From the NCBI RefSeq assembly GCF_005795905.1, contig NZ_VAWE01000001.1:8311501-8375500 (forward strand): DNA of 64,000 nucleotides, written 5' to 3'. The position numbers were made by a program, and so were the translations under genes. Below are positions 26,600 to 35,159 of this stretch, one piece after another. Position 1 is the stretch's first letter; every line of letters begins with the position of its first letter. The DNA is from Streptomyces marianii. Lineage in GTDB: Bacteria; Actinomycetota; Actinomycetes; Streptomycetales; Streptomycetaceae. The notes beneath the pieces were generated by a model that did no database searches, was not told where the DNA came from, and was given only the letters and a program-made list of their open reading frames with translations.

Positions 26600-26884
26600 A
26601 TGCACGCGTCTGCCCAGTCCTCCGCCGGACTGCACCGCATCACCGAGACCACGATTGCCGCGCTCGCCGCGATGCGCGACCGCGACCGCGACTCGATCAC
26701 CGAGAAGACCCGGCTCTTCGACGACCTCGGGTTCGACTCGACGAGCATCCTCGAACTGCTCATGACACTCGAGGACGAGTTGGACTTCGAGTTCGACCCC
26801 GAAACGCTGGAGCCGGACGACTTCGGGACAGTCGGGTCGCTCGCGGCGTATGCGGCGAGGCAGCTCGACGAGACCGAGCGGTGA
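26600..26884 (+). CDS. Acyl carrier protein (BtrI-like)
   Basis: The 94-residue protein has the motif LFDDLGFDSTSILELL with the phosphopantetheine Ser at about residue 47 and acidic helix II, as in ACPs. AAGGAGAGAGAAG precedes the ATG. It follows the decarboxylase and its TGA overlaps the next ATG by one base. It is the likely carrier for the amino acid loaded by the ATP-grasp enzyme and decarboxylated in place. Confidence 0.85.
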   Translation: MHASAQSSAGLHRITETTIAALAAMRDRDRDSITEKTRLFDDLGFDSTSILELLMTLEDELDFEFDPETLEPDDFGTVGSLAAYAARQLDETER

Positions 26885-27798
26885 TGCACACATCCGTCCC
26901 CCCGCCGGCGGTCGGCGCACCGGCACCACTGCGCCTCGCGCACGCACACGGGCAGGCGTTCACCCCCGGAGAAGCTGCCCGTGTACCGTTCGCAGAAGGA
27001 GACCGGGAGTTCTTCTCGGATCTGGTGTCCACCGCCGGCCTCCCGGTGGACGACGACGCCTTCACCCGAGGGCGCACGGCGTACGCGGCGATGGTCTCGG
27101 CGATACTGCCCCAGCTCACCCCCCGTGACGACTTCGACCTGGCGCTGCTCGCCCACGCAACGCCGGACGCGACCCCCGGCTGGCCGCTCAGCCGCCTCGA
27201 GCGGTCTACCGCCCGGACCGGCCTGGCCTTCGCGATCTCCGATCAGGGGACCACATCCCCCTTCGCCGCACTGCGCATTGCTGTCCGCGGCATCGCCGTG
27301 CAGGGCGCCCGCCGCGCCCTGGTCCTGATCACGGAACAGAGCGCTGTCTACCACCGGGGACCGATCCCTGAGGAGTTGCGTGCGCGGCACGACACCGGTG
27401 TCGCCCTGGTCCTGGACGCCTCGGGCGAACTCGGCGCGCTGGAATGCGACCAGCACTCAGGGGTCGCACCTGGCGACGTACCGGCCCGGCTCGCCGCGCT
27501 GGCCCCACCGGCCGAGGGCAGCACCGGCCGGCCGGTGCTGATCGCCGGAGCCGGGCTGACCCGCCACTGGGCCGGAGTTCCCGAGGGATACACCTTGCAC
27601 ACCGCCCCCGCCGGCATGCCTGCGGCCGGGATCTGGTCGGTGCTCGCAGAACGACTGCCGGACCTTCGCCGGACCGGCCGTCCCGTCGTCCTCGCCGACT
27701 ACGACGCACGCTTCGGATACCTGGGGTGGTGCCGACTGGACGTAGCGGCGGACGGCGGAGCGGGCCGGAGCGGACCAGGCAGGAATGAGAGCCCATGA
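26884..27798 (+). CDS. Thiolase-fold (KAS III-like) protein lacking active Cys
   Basis: The 304-residue protein resembles the N-terminal half of FabH-like synthases: FDLALLAHATPDATPGW, then LAFAISDQGTTSPFAALRIA at the place where the nucleophilic Cys normally lies, then GARRALVLITEQSAV. No Cys occurs in that segment, so condensation chemistry is unlikely; it may be a chain-length or docking partner of the KAS III at 22877-23818. No other domain is recognised. The start overlaps the ACP stop (TGATG) and the end overlaps the next start (ATGA). The family call is tentative. Confidence 0.45.
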   Translation: MHTSVPPPAVGAPAPLRLAHAHGQAFTPGEAARVPFAEGDREFFSDLVSTAGLPVDDDAFTRGRTAYAAMVSAILPQLTPRDDFDLALLAHATPDATPGWPLSRLERSTARTGLAFAISDQGTTSPFAALRIAVRGIAVQGARRALVLITEQSAVYHRGPIPEELRARHDTGVALVLDASGELGALECDQHSGVAPGDVPARLAALAPPAEGSTGRPVLIAGAGLTRHWAGVPEGYTLHTAPAGMPAAGIWSVLAERLPDLRRTGRPVVLADYDARFGYLGWCRLDVAADGGAGRSGPGRNESP

Positions 27799-28433
27799 CG
27801 AGCGAGAGCGAGCACCAGCCCACCGGCTCGGGTCACCTTGCTTCCCACCGGAGGATCGACGAGGTGGCGCGGACGTACGGAGCGAGACAGGCCTTCGAGG
27901 AGCTGTACCGGGCCTACCCCGAGGGGACCTTGCTGCGGAACCCCGCGGGCCACGCCGTGGTGCCGTCCGGGCGCCTGCCCGGAGCTGACGACCTGCTTCC
28001 GGAGCCGCTGCGGGGCTGCGGCCTGGTCATCGTCCGTGACCCGTCGGCCCCGCAGCCGGCCTGGCCGGCCGACACGCTCGTACGGCTGCGACTCGGACTG
28101 TCCCGTGCTCTGCTCGACGCTTGCCTCACCTACCTGGGGCAGCGAACCGTCCACGGCGCGCCCCTGCTCCACCAGCAACTGATCGGTGGAGCGCTGGCCG
28201 ACGCGGTCACCGAGCAGACAGAGATCGAGAGCGTCCTGATGGCACCCTCGAACGGACCCGACGCACTCGGCGACCTGCACCGCCAGATCAGCACCGTCGA
28301 TCGGGGACTGCTTCGCCTTCTCGGCGCCTTCGGCTTCACCGCCGAGGGGCCCGGCCGAACGGCCCTGCTCTCCGAACTGATCGCCGACGTGTACGGCTGT
28401 CACCACCAGGCGGAACAAGAGGGCGTCCAGTGA
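27795..28433 (+). CDS. Unknown helical protein, acyl-CoA-dehydrogenase-tail-like
   Basis: The 212-residue soluble protein is not recognised with certainty. Residues about 95-210 (VRLRLGLSRALLDACLTYLG, GAPLLHQQLIGGALADAVTE, GRTALLSELIADVYG) resemble the C-terminal helical bundle of acyl-CoA dehydrogenases without the FAD-binding half. It lies directly before the acyl-CoA dehydrogenase gene, which it overlaps by four bases (GTGA), so it may be a partner subunit. It has no signal peptide or membrane segment. Confidence 0.5.
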   Translation: MTSESEHQPTGSGHLASHRRIDEVARTYGARQAFEELYRAYPEGTLLRNPAGHAVVPSGRLPGADDLLPEPLRGCGLVIVRDPSAPQPAWPADTLVRLRLGLSRALLDACLTYLGQRTVHGAPLLHQQLIGGALADAVTEQTEIESVLMAPSNGPDALGDLHRQISTVDRGLLRLLGAFGFTAEGPGRTALLSELIADVYGCHHQAEQEGVQ

Positions 28434-29584
28434 GCGAACCCGACCGGCACCTCAGCCTGCTCCAGGGGCAGGCCCGTGAGTGGTGGGCCCAGGTGCGCCC
28501 CCACGCACTCGACGTGGACCGCGACCCGACACTCCCCACCCGTCTGCTGCACCTCAAGGGGCTCGGACGGCTCGCCACCCTGCAGATACCGCCCGCATAC
28601 AACCCGGATCCACTCGTCATCGCCGGCCGGCGCTTTCACTTGATGACGGCCGCGGAGCGTGTCGCGTACTACGAGGAGGCCGCGTGGGGCGATCTCGCCA
28701 CGGCCCTCGCGGCACCTGGCGCACCCATGTCCGGGGTCCTGGTGGACGCCCTGGGGGACCGGGAGCAGAAGGACTGGTTCTACGGACGGCTCCTCACCGA
28801 GCCGACGTGGACCTTCTTCGCGCTGACCGAGCCGGAGCACGGTTCCGACGCGGCTGCCATGGCCACTTCACTCACCCGCGCCGACCGGGACGGGCCCTGG
28901 TACCTCAACGGGACCAAGAAGTACGTGGGGAACGCGGTACGCGGTCGGCTCGGTGTGGTGTTCGCGCGGACGGGCAAGGGGCCCCTCGGCGTCAACGCGG
29001 CACTCGTCGAGGCCGGTCAGCACGGCTTCGAAGCACGCCCGGTTCCCACACTGGGTCTGCGGGGAGCCCAACTCGGCACCCTCACCATGGAGTCGGTGGA
29101 GATCGCCCCCGAGCGGGTTCTCGGCAGACACCTTTCGCCCACCCGGCGGGGCATGGCCGGCTGGCTGCGTACCTTCAATCTGCTGCGACCCGTCGTGGCA
29201 AGCATGGGCGTCGGCCTGGCCAGGGCGGCACACGAGTACGTGCAGAGCCAACGACGCAGCCTGACCCGCGACGAACAGCATCGACTGGACGCCCTGGCCC
29301 GTCGCATCGAGGGGGTACGCCGATTGACCGGACGGGCCGCAGCAGCTGTCGACGCGGACATCACGGCCGGTCAACTGGCATGCATGGCCAAGCTCCGTGC
29401 GGCCCGGCTCGCCGAGGACGCGACCGTGGCGGCCCTCGCGTTCTTCGGCCCCGGTGCCCGGCTGGACCACCCATTCCTTGAGAAGCTGGCGCGCGACGCA
29501 CGCGGCATCGAGTACATGGAGGGCACCGAGAACATCCAGCGCATGAGCGTGTTCAAGGACCTCTCCCGAGGCGGCCATGGCTGA
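28430..29584 (+). CDS. Acyl-CoA dehydrogenase family flavoprotein
   Basis: The 384-residue protein has the family landmarks: WTFFALTEPEHGSDAAAMAT (FAD/substrate region), WYLNGTKKYVGNA, the middle beta domain, and a C-terminal helical domain ending with the ARGIEYMEGTENIQRMSVFKD segment. These enzymes desaturate acyl thioesters next to the carbonyl. In this operon the substrate is probably carrier-bound, such as the decarboxylated amino acid, giving an enamine or alpha,beta-unsaturated unit. GTG start overlaps the preceding stop. Confidence 0.85.
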   Translation: MSEPDRHLSLLQGQAREWWAQVRPHALDVDRDPTLPTRLLHLKGLGRLATLQIPPAYNPDPLVIAGRRFHLMTAAERVAYYEEAAWGDLATALAAPGAPMSGVLVDALGDREQKDWFYGRLLTEPTWTFFALTEPEHGSDAAAMATSLTRADRDGPWYLNGTKKYVGNAVRGRLGVVFARTGKGPLGVNAALVEAGQHGFEARPVPTLGLRGAQLGTLTMESVEIAPERVLGRHLSPTRRGMAGWLRTFNLLRPVVASMGVGLARAAHEYVQSQRRSLTRDEQHRLDALARRIEGVRRLTGRAAAAVDADITAGQLACMAKLRAARLAEDATVAALAFFGPGARLDHPFLEKLARDARGIEYMEGTENIQRMSVFKDLSRGGHG

Positions 29585-31004
29585 CGAACCGACAAGCCCC
29601 CTGGCAAGGAACACCGAAGGCCCCCCTATGGACCGGCTCGTGGACACGTCCGCCCCCCGGCCCCCCGCCAAAGCGGAATCGGCCCGGCAGTCGCTGCAGA
29701 TCGGCCGCCTCGCCGTCCCCATGATCTTGGGGGAGATCGTCGGCTACCTGACCATGCTGACCCTGGTGGCGATGATCGGACACATGGGCGGCAACGCGCT
29801 GTACGTGCGCTCACTCTTCCTGCCCCTCGGCATGGTGTTCAGTGCCATCAACGCCGCCCTCGCAGTCAGTACCCAGGTCGCTTGCGCGATGAGCAAGGGC
29901 AGGGACGCCCCCGAGGAAGCCTTCCCGCTCACCGTGAGCATGGCGAAGGTTTGGATGGTGGTCGGAACCTCACTGACCCTGCTGCTCTCCCTCGGCGCAC
30001 CCGCTTTCGCCTCGTTCTTCCACGTGCCGGACTCCGCACAACACGAGTTCATCTGGTTCCTGAGGTGGATGTCCGTGGTCAGCCTGCTGGGCTTCGGACC
30101 CGCCCTCTGCGCGTCTGCCCTGCGCGGCTTTGGATTCGCCAGGCAAGGCCTCGTACTCACGCTGGTGAGCTCTGTCGTCGAGATAGCGCTCGTGGCCTGG
30201 CTCGGCTTCGGCACCGGCCTCGGAATGAACAGCCTGCCGATCGCCGCCGCCGTCTGCGCCGTGGCCGGCACGGCCGCGGGCCTGTGGCTGCTGCGCCGTG
30301 CGGGACTGTGGTGGCGCGGGCAGCGTGCCCCATGGCAGCCCGCGACGCTCGGCCACATCAGGTCCGTCGGCCTGCCTGTGGGCGCCACTCTCGGTATCAT
30401 CTCCCTCTACAGCCTGGCCCTGGTCTGGGTGCTCGGCCCCTTCGGCGAGGCGACGGTGGCAGGCTTCTCCACCGCCTCTTCGGTGCAGAGCCTGATCATC
30501 ATGCCCGCGCTCGTGATCGGTTCGGCCACGGCGATCGTCATCAACCAGCAGCGGGGCGCCGGTGACCATGGGAGCGTGGCGCCGACCTACCGCAGCGGTG
30601 TCCTGCTGTCCTTCGCCGTCTTCGCAGTCATCGCCCTGGTGACCTTCTTCAGCGGGGACCTGATCGCCCAGATGATGACCGGTGACGACGAAGCGGCCGC
30701 GGCGGCCGCCCGGTACCTGGGCATTGTGAGCCTCACCTATGTGGTCGAGGGGCCCGTCCTGGTCGCCCTGACGCTGCTCGAGCACATCGGAGGCGGCGGC
30801 CGCGCCGTGGTCCTGAACATCGTCTACTTCGGCGGGAACATCGCGGTCGGCCGCTGGGCGGTCGCCGCGGCCGACAGCCCCGACGGCCTCTACTGGACCG
30901 TGGCCGTCTCCAATCTGGTCAGCGCGGTGGCCCTCGTCGCGGCGGCCATCTATGTACGCAAGCTCGTCGCCGAGGCCAAGAGATCCGAGGCGGGGGCATG
31001 CTAG
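29577..31004 (+). CDS. MATE-family efflux transporter
   Basis: The 475-residue membrane protein has about twelve hydrophobic segments after a 50-residue hydrophilic start. Family-like stretches are RLAVPMILGEIVGYLTMLTL, ALAVSTQVACAMSKGRD, SVGLPVGATLGI and SLIIMPALVIGSATAIVINQQ. MATE proteins export small molecules using proton or sodium gradients. Within the biosynthetic operon it is the probable product exporter and self-resistance determinant. ATG at 29577 overlaps the dehydrogenase stop; ATG at 29628 is an alternative nearer the first membrane helix. Confidence 0.85.
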   Translation: MADEPTSPLARNTEGPPMDRLVDTSAPRPPAKAESARQSLQIGRLAVPMILGEIVGYLTMLTLVAMIGHMGGNALYVRSLFLPLGMVFSAINAALAVSTQVACAMSKGRDAPEEAFPLTVSMAKVWMVVGTSLTLLLSLGAPAFASFFHVPDSAQHEFIWFLRWMSVVSLLGFGPALCASALRGFGFARQGLVLTLVSSVVEIALVAWLGFGTGLGMNSLPIAAAVCAVAGTAAGLWLLRRAGLWWRGQRAPWQPATLGHIRSVGLPVGATLGIISLYSLALVWVLGPFGEATVAGFSTASSVQSLIIMPALVIGSATAIVINQQRGAGDHGSVAPTYRSGVLLSFAVFAVIALVTFFSGDLIAQMMTGDDEAAAAAARYLGIVSLTYVVEGPVLVALTLLEHIGGGGRAVVLNIVYFGGNIAVGRWAVAAADSPDGLYWTVAVSNLVSAVALVAAAIYVRKLVAEAKRSEAGAC

Positions 31005-31750
31005 AGATCCGAGGCGAACGCATGCCGGAGAATCACGGGCGCACGCCGAGGTCGGACAGGGTCGGCGTTTGGCAGATCGACCTCGACGACGTCATGCAGC
31101 GGTCCGCCGCCCCGATCCGCGCGGCCCTCAGCCCCGAGGAGCGGCTCCGCTCCGCCCTCATGCCGGACCCCGTGTTGCGCAGCCGGTTCGAGGCCGCGCG
31201 CGGTGCGGCCCGCCACATTCTCGGCCAGTGCCTGGGCAGGCCGCCCGCACGGCTCACCTGGCACACCGGGCGCTGGGGCAAGCCGCGGATCGCAGGTCAC
31301 GAGGACACCATGCGTTTCAATCTGTCCCACTCCGGCGGGCACGCCCTACTGGCTGTGACCGGACCGCGGGACATCGGGGTGGACCTGGAGCGCTCACAGC
31401 CCAGTCGGGACGTCGTCGCGCTGAGCCACCGCTACTTCCCGGCCGAGGAGAGCGCACTGGTGGCGGAGACCGCCGAAGACCGTCGACCCGGCGTGTTCCT
31501 GACCTTGTGGACGAGAAAGGAAGCGTGCACGAAGGCAGCGGGGACGAGCATGCTGGGACACGGCCTGCGCCTGGTCGTCACAGCGGCCCCCGTCGCCGAA
31601 GGCGCCGTCCTCGCACACGATCCGACGCAGCGGCTGCCCGGCCGGTGGCTGGTCCACGACATCTCCGCACCGGCCGGCCACGGTGCGGCGGTCGCCCTCG
31701 AAGGTGACGCGCCCGCGCACCTGACGATCCGACAGTGGGAGCCGCAGTGA
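30998..31750 (+). CDS. Sfp-type 4'-phosphopantetheinyl transferase
   Basis: The 250-residue protein has the three signature regions: GKPRIAGHEDTMRFNLSHS, DIGVDLERSQ (magnesium-binding Asp and Glu) and FLTLWTRKEACTKAAG. Such enzymes attach the CoA arm to carrier proteins; here the obvious clients are the carriers at 22499-22804 and 26600-26884. The ATG at 30998 overlaps the exporter stop; the ATG at 31022, with GAGGCGA upstream, is a good alternative start. The next gene begins within its stop codon (GTGA). Confidence 0.9.
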   Translation: MLEIRGERMPENHGRTPRSDRVGVWQIDLDDVMQRSAAPIRAALSPEERLRSALMPDPVLRSRFEAARGAARHILGQCLGRPPARLTWHTGRWGKPRIAGHEDTMRFNLSHSGGHALLAVTGPRDIGVDLERSQPSRDVVALSHRYFPAEESALVAETAEDRRPGVFLTLWTRKEACTKAAGTSMLGHGLRLVVTAAPVAEGAVLAHDPTQRLPGRWLVHDISAPAGHGAAVALEGDAPAHLTIRQWEPQ

Positions 31751-33717
31751 ACGACACCCGATGGGCCCCCATGCTCTGGGGCCAGGAGCACTACTGGTTC
31801 CTGTACTTCGATGTGCCGGCCTACGGAGCCGACCGGGACTGTGTGAAGATCACCCGCACCTGGCGTCTCGACAAGGACCTTGCCGACGACACCGTCCTCG
31901 CGGCCCTCAGCGCTCTGGTGCGCCAGTACGAGTCGCTGCGGACCAACTTCCTCCAGGACGAGAGCGGCAGGCCGGTCCAGGCGGTGCGGCCGCCGTGGGA
32001 GGTCGCCTTCGAGGCGTACGCCGAGGGCGACGCGTCGGACATTCCCGCGGTCACCGAGCGTCTCGCCGCCCGCGCCTTCGATCCGGCGCAGGACAGGCCC
32101 GTCCGGTTCGCCCTGATCAGAGAACCCGGCAAAGGCGCGTGGGTGGTGGTGACGGCCATTCACAGCGCTGTCGACGGACAGAGTTGGACGGTCCTGGAAC
32201 GCGCCTTCCTCGCCCTGCTGGACGACGAGCGTGACGCCCCGCCGTTCCTTCCCGCACGAGAGCCTCGGGAGCAGGCCGAGTTGGACCACTCAGCCGAGAA
32301 GGCCCGCTACCGCGAGCGTGTGCGCGCCTACTGGCGCGACCGCTACCTGACGATCCCGCAGGGCATGTTCCCCGACTACCGACCCGCGCCTGTGGGGCAC
32401 TTCAACGGCTACACCCCACCGAGTCCCTACGAGCGGGTAGCCTTGAGGTCCCGCGCGCTGTCGTTCGCCGCCGAACGGGTCGCCGCTCAACGCAAAGTGC
32501 CTCCGGGCGTCGTGTACCTCGCAGCCTTCGGCGCCGCCCTGTCGTCCCTGTCCGGAAATGAGCGCTGCGTCGTGTCCATGGACACGGCCAACAGGGCCGA
32601 CCCATTGCTGTCCGCCGCCGTAGGCTGCTTCTTCCAGCCCGCTCTCGTCGTCTTCGACGTCACGGCGAAGGATACGTCGGAGGCGCTGCTGTCCAAGGTC
32701 TTCCGCGCTGTCGTGGCGGCCCAGCGGTATGCCCGCTACTCCAGTCTCGAGATGACCGAGGAACGCGCCCGCGCCGGACATGCCCGCGGGATGAACCTGC
32801 GGATCGGCGTCACATACAACTACTTTGTCCAGGCGCAACCGGAGCACGACGCCGCACCGTCCGGCCCGCCCGACGGCGCTGGGGCCACCGACGACTTCGT
32901 CATCGACAAGGCGCCCATCGACTGGCAGGACAACAGCGCCGACCTGTATCTCGCGGTGGAAACCGGAAAGGACGGGGTGGTCCTGTCAATGCACGGCCAC
33001 ACCTCCGTGACCAACGCGGACCGCATCGCCCGCACCTTGCGCGCCATGGGCGCGCTGATCGTCGGCTGGGCCGACAGCACCCTGCCGCTGGACGCGGCGA
33101 TGCGCAGCGTGCAGGACCAACTCGGCTTTCCCCGGCGTGAATTCGGCCCGCACTGGGTCCTGGTGGACCACACATGGGTGGACACCGGGGAATGCGCAGC
33201 ACGCCTTGCCGAACTCGGCGGGGTGACGGCAGCCGGGGTTTTCCCCGACGAGACCCCGGACGGCGGAACCCGACTCGTAGCGTACGCGGTGGGGCCCACC
33301 ACACCCGACGAACTGCGCGAACACATGGCAGCCGTCCAAGTCGACCAGCCCTCCCTGGTCCTGCCCCATTGGTACGTGGTGTGTGCGGAGGCGCCGGACA
33401 CGCCGAGCTTCGAGGGCTGGGCCGAAGCCGCGGTGGTGGCCGAGGGCGACGGACTTCCGCACCACCCGGTGCCGCCCCGCACCCCGCAGGAGCGGGCACT
33501 GGCCGCCGCCATCCGCGACCACTGCCCCGGTCACCCGTCCGACATGGCGACCCCCTACCTGCCGGCAGGCGGCAGGACGGCGCTCGCGCCCCGAGTGACC
33601 GACCATCTCCATGCGGCCGGCTTCACCGGGATCGTCCCGGCCGATCTGCTGGGTCCCCTCCCTCTCAGGGCGGTCGCCGCGAAGCTCACCCCCACCGGCA
33701 CTGCCAGGAAGCAATGA
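31747..33717 (+). CDS. NRPS condensation-domain protein with degenerate A and PCP tail
   Basis: The 656-residue protein has a condensation domain (about 1-450) with the catalytic HSAVDG motif (His at about 139), and downstream regions WRDRYL, GVVYLAAFGAALSSLSGNE and VGCFFQPALVVF. After it, about residues 460-560 resemble the C-terminal subdomain of an adenylation domain (GGVTAAGVFPDETPDGGTRL, then LPHWYVVCAEAPDTP) with no core domain. The last 80 residues look like a carrier domain in which GGDS is GGRT, so it cannot carry phosphopantetheine. The condensation domain may form an amide or ester between two stand-alone carriers. GTG start overlaps the PPTase stop. Confidence 0.8.
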   Translation: MNDTRWAPMLWGQEHYWFLYFDVPAYGADRDCVKITRTWRLDKDLADDTVLAALSALVRQYESLRTNFLQDESGRPVQAVRPPWEVAFEAYAEGDASDIPAVTERLAARAFDPAQDRPVRFALIREPGKGAWVVVTAIHSAVDGQSWTVLERAFLALLDDERDAPPFLPAREPREQAELDHSAEKARYRERVRAYWRDRYLTIPQGMFPDYRPAPVGHFNGYTPPSPYERVALRSRALSFAAERVAAQRKVPPGVVYLAAFGAALSSLSGNERCVVSMDTANRADPLLSAAVGCFFQPALVVFDVTAKDTSEALLSKVFRAVVAAQRYARYSSLEMTEERARAGHARGMNLRIGVTYNYFVQAQPEHDAAPSGPPDGAGATDDFVIDKAPIDWQDNSADLYLAVETGKDGVVLSMHGHTSVTNADRIARTLRAMGALIVGWADSTLPLDAAMRSVQDQLGFPRREFGPHWVLVDHTWVDTGECAARLAELGGVTAAGVFPDETPDGGTRLVAYAVGPTTPDELREHMAAVQVDQPSLVLPHWYVVCAEAPDTPSFEGWAEAAVVAEGDGLPHHPVPPRTPQERALAAAIRDHCPGHPSDMATPYLPAGGRTALAPRVTDHLHAAGFTGIVPADLLGPLPLRAVAAKLTPTGTARKQ

Positions 33718-34952
33718 TGGACAGCACTGAAGTGAACACCGTCCAGGACACGCCCGCCGACCCCGGCACCACACCCCCCGGCCTCCCTCTGACCCGAATC
33801 TGCCCCTACCACCCTCCCCGGGAATACGAAGACCTGCGTGCGGGCGGTCCGGTGAGAAGGATCCGACTCTACGACGGGCGGGAGATCTGGGCGGTCACCG
33901 GCCACGCTGCGACCCGCTCCCTGCTGGCGGACGAAAGGCTCACGGTAGACCGGGACAAGGCCGAATTTCCCAAGCTCGCCCGGCTCCTGGTCCTGGGACG
34001 CCCGGACCGCCACCCCGCGATGCGGGCCCTCCTGCGCTCCGACCCGCCACTGCACACCGAGCAGCGGCGTGCCCTGCAGCCCGGCCTCGCCCTCAAACGG
34101 ATGCAGGGCTGGCGGCCCGCGATCGAGGCGGACGCCCAGGCACGGCTGGACTCACTGACCACTGCGTGGCAGGGCGAGCCCGTCGAGTTGATGAGCACCT
34201 ACATCCGGCCCCTGGTCACGACGAGCATGCACGAGATGCTCGGCATCCCGGACGAGGACCGCGCGCACTTCCACGATCTGCTGCATCGGAACTTCGACCC
34301 GGTGCCCGGCCTCGTGGACTATCTGACATCACTCTGTGCGGCCAAGCAGCGCCTCCTCACCGACGGCGAGGAGGGCAGCGGGCTCCTCGACGACCTGGCC
34401 GGGCAGGTGAGAGAGGGAAAGCTGACGGCCGAGCAGTTCGCGCACTACGGCACCGTACTGATCGTCGCCGGTCAAGACGTCACCGTCGCCACCATAGGTG
34501 TCGCCGTCCTGACCCTGCTCGAGCACCGGGACGAACTCGCCCGCCTGCGCCGCGACGCGGCACTCTGGCCGAACGCGGTCGAGGAACTGCTGAGATTCCT
34601 GTCCCTCACCGGTGGGCTGGTCCGCGTCGCCACCGCGGACATCGAAACGTACGGCGTGGTCATCCGGGCCGGAGACGGCGTAGTCCTCCTCAACCCGGCA
34701 GCCAACCGTGATCCGCATGTCTTCACCCGGCCCCACGAACTCGACCTGCGTCGCAACCCGCGCAACCATCTCTCCTTCGGTTTCGGCGCCCACCAGTGCA
34801 TCGGTCAGAACCTCGCACGCCTCGACATCGAGATTGCGCTGAGAAGGTTGTTCGACAGCCTTCCGACGCTGCGGCTCGCCGTCCCGTTGGACGACGTACC
34901 TGTGCGCCAGGGCCTGGTCTTCAGTATCAACGCGTTGCCCGTCCGGTGGTGA
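33714..34952 (+). CDS. Cytochrome P450
   Basis: The 412-residue protein has the heme motif FGFGAHQCIGQNLARLD with ligand Cys at about residue 362, the ExxR helix (EELLRF) and the I-helix segment IVAGQDVTVATI. In the I-helix the residue after the acid, usually Thr, is Val, which can change oxygen activation. A ferredoxin gene follows with a GTGA overlap, as in many actinomycete tailoring pairs. Start is the first of two adjacent ATGs, preceded by CCAGGAAGCA, overlapping the upstream stop. It probably oxidises the assembled product or a carrier-bound intermediate. Confidence 0.9.
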   Translation: MMDSTEVNTVQDTPADPGTTPPGLPLTRICPYHPPREYEDLRAGGPVRRIRLYDGREIWAVTGHAATRSLLADERLTVDRDKAEFPKLARLLVLGRPDRHPAMRALLRSDPPLHTEQRRALQPGLALKRMQGWRPAIEADAQARLDSLTTAWQGEPVELMSTYIRPLVTTSMHEMLGIPDEDRAHFHDLLHRNFDPVPGLVDYLTSLCAAKQRLLTDGEEGSGLLDDLAGQVREGKLTAEQFAHYGTVLIVAGQDVTVATIGVAVLTLLEHRDELARLRRDAALWPNAVEELLRFLSLTGGLVRVATADIETYGVVIRAGDGVVLLNPAANRDPHVFTRPHELDLRRNPRNHLSFGFGAHQCIGQNLARLDIEIALRRLFDSLPTLRLAVPLDDVPVRQGLVFSINALPVRW

Positions 34953-35155
34953 GCGCAACCGGGCCGGTCAAGGTGAACCGGGAACGCTGCGTCGGCGCGG
35001 GAAACTGCGTGCGCGTCGCGCCGGAGCTCTTCGACCAGGACGACGACGGCGTGGTCCGCCTCGTACCCGGCGAAGACGCGAGGGGCTACGCACCGGAAGC
35101 CGTCGAGGCTGCCGACCTCTGTCCCGCGGCAGCCATCGAATATCTGGGGGAGTGA
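34949..35155 (+). CDS. [3Fe-4S] ferredoxin, P450 partner
   Basis: The 68-residue protein has three cluster cysteines in the SoyB-like pattern: VNRERCVGAGNCVRVAPELFD and DLCPAAAI. The fourth position, usually Cys in 4Fe-4S forms, is Gly or Ala in CVGAGNC. The GTG overlaps the P450 stop codon, so the two are translationally coupled. It passes electrons from a ferredoxin reductase encoded elsewhere. Confidence 0.9.
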   Translation: MSATGPVKVNRERCVGAGNCVRVAPELFDQDDDGVVRLVPGEDARGYAPEAVEAADLCPAAAIEYLGE

Positions 35156-35159
35156 TCAA

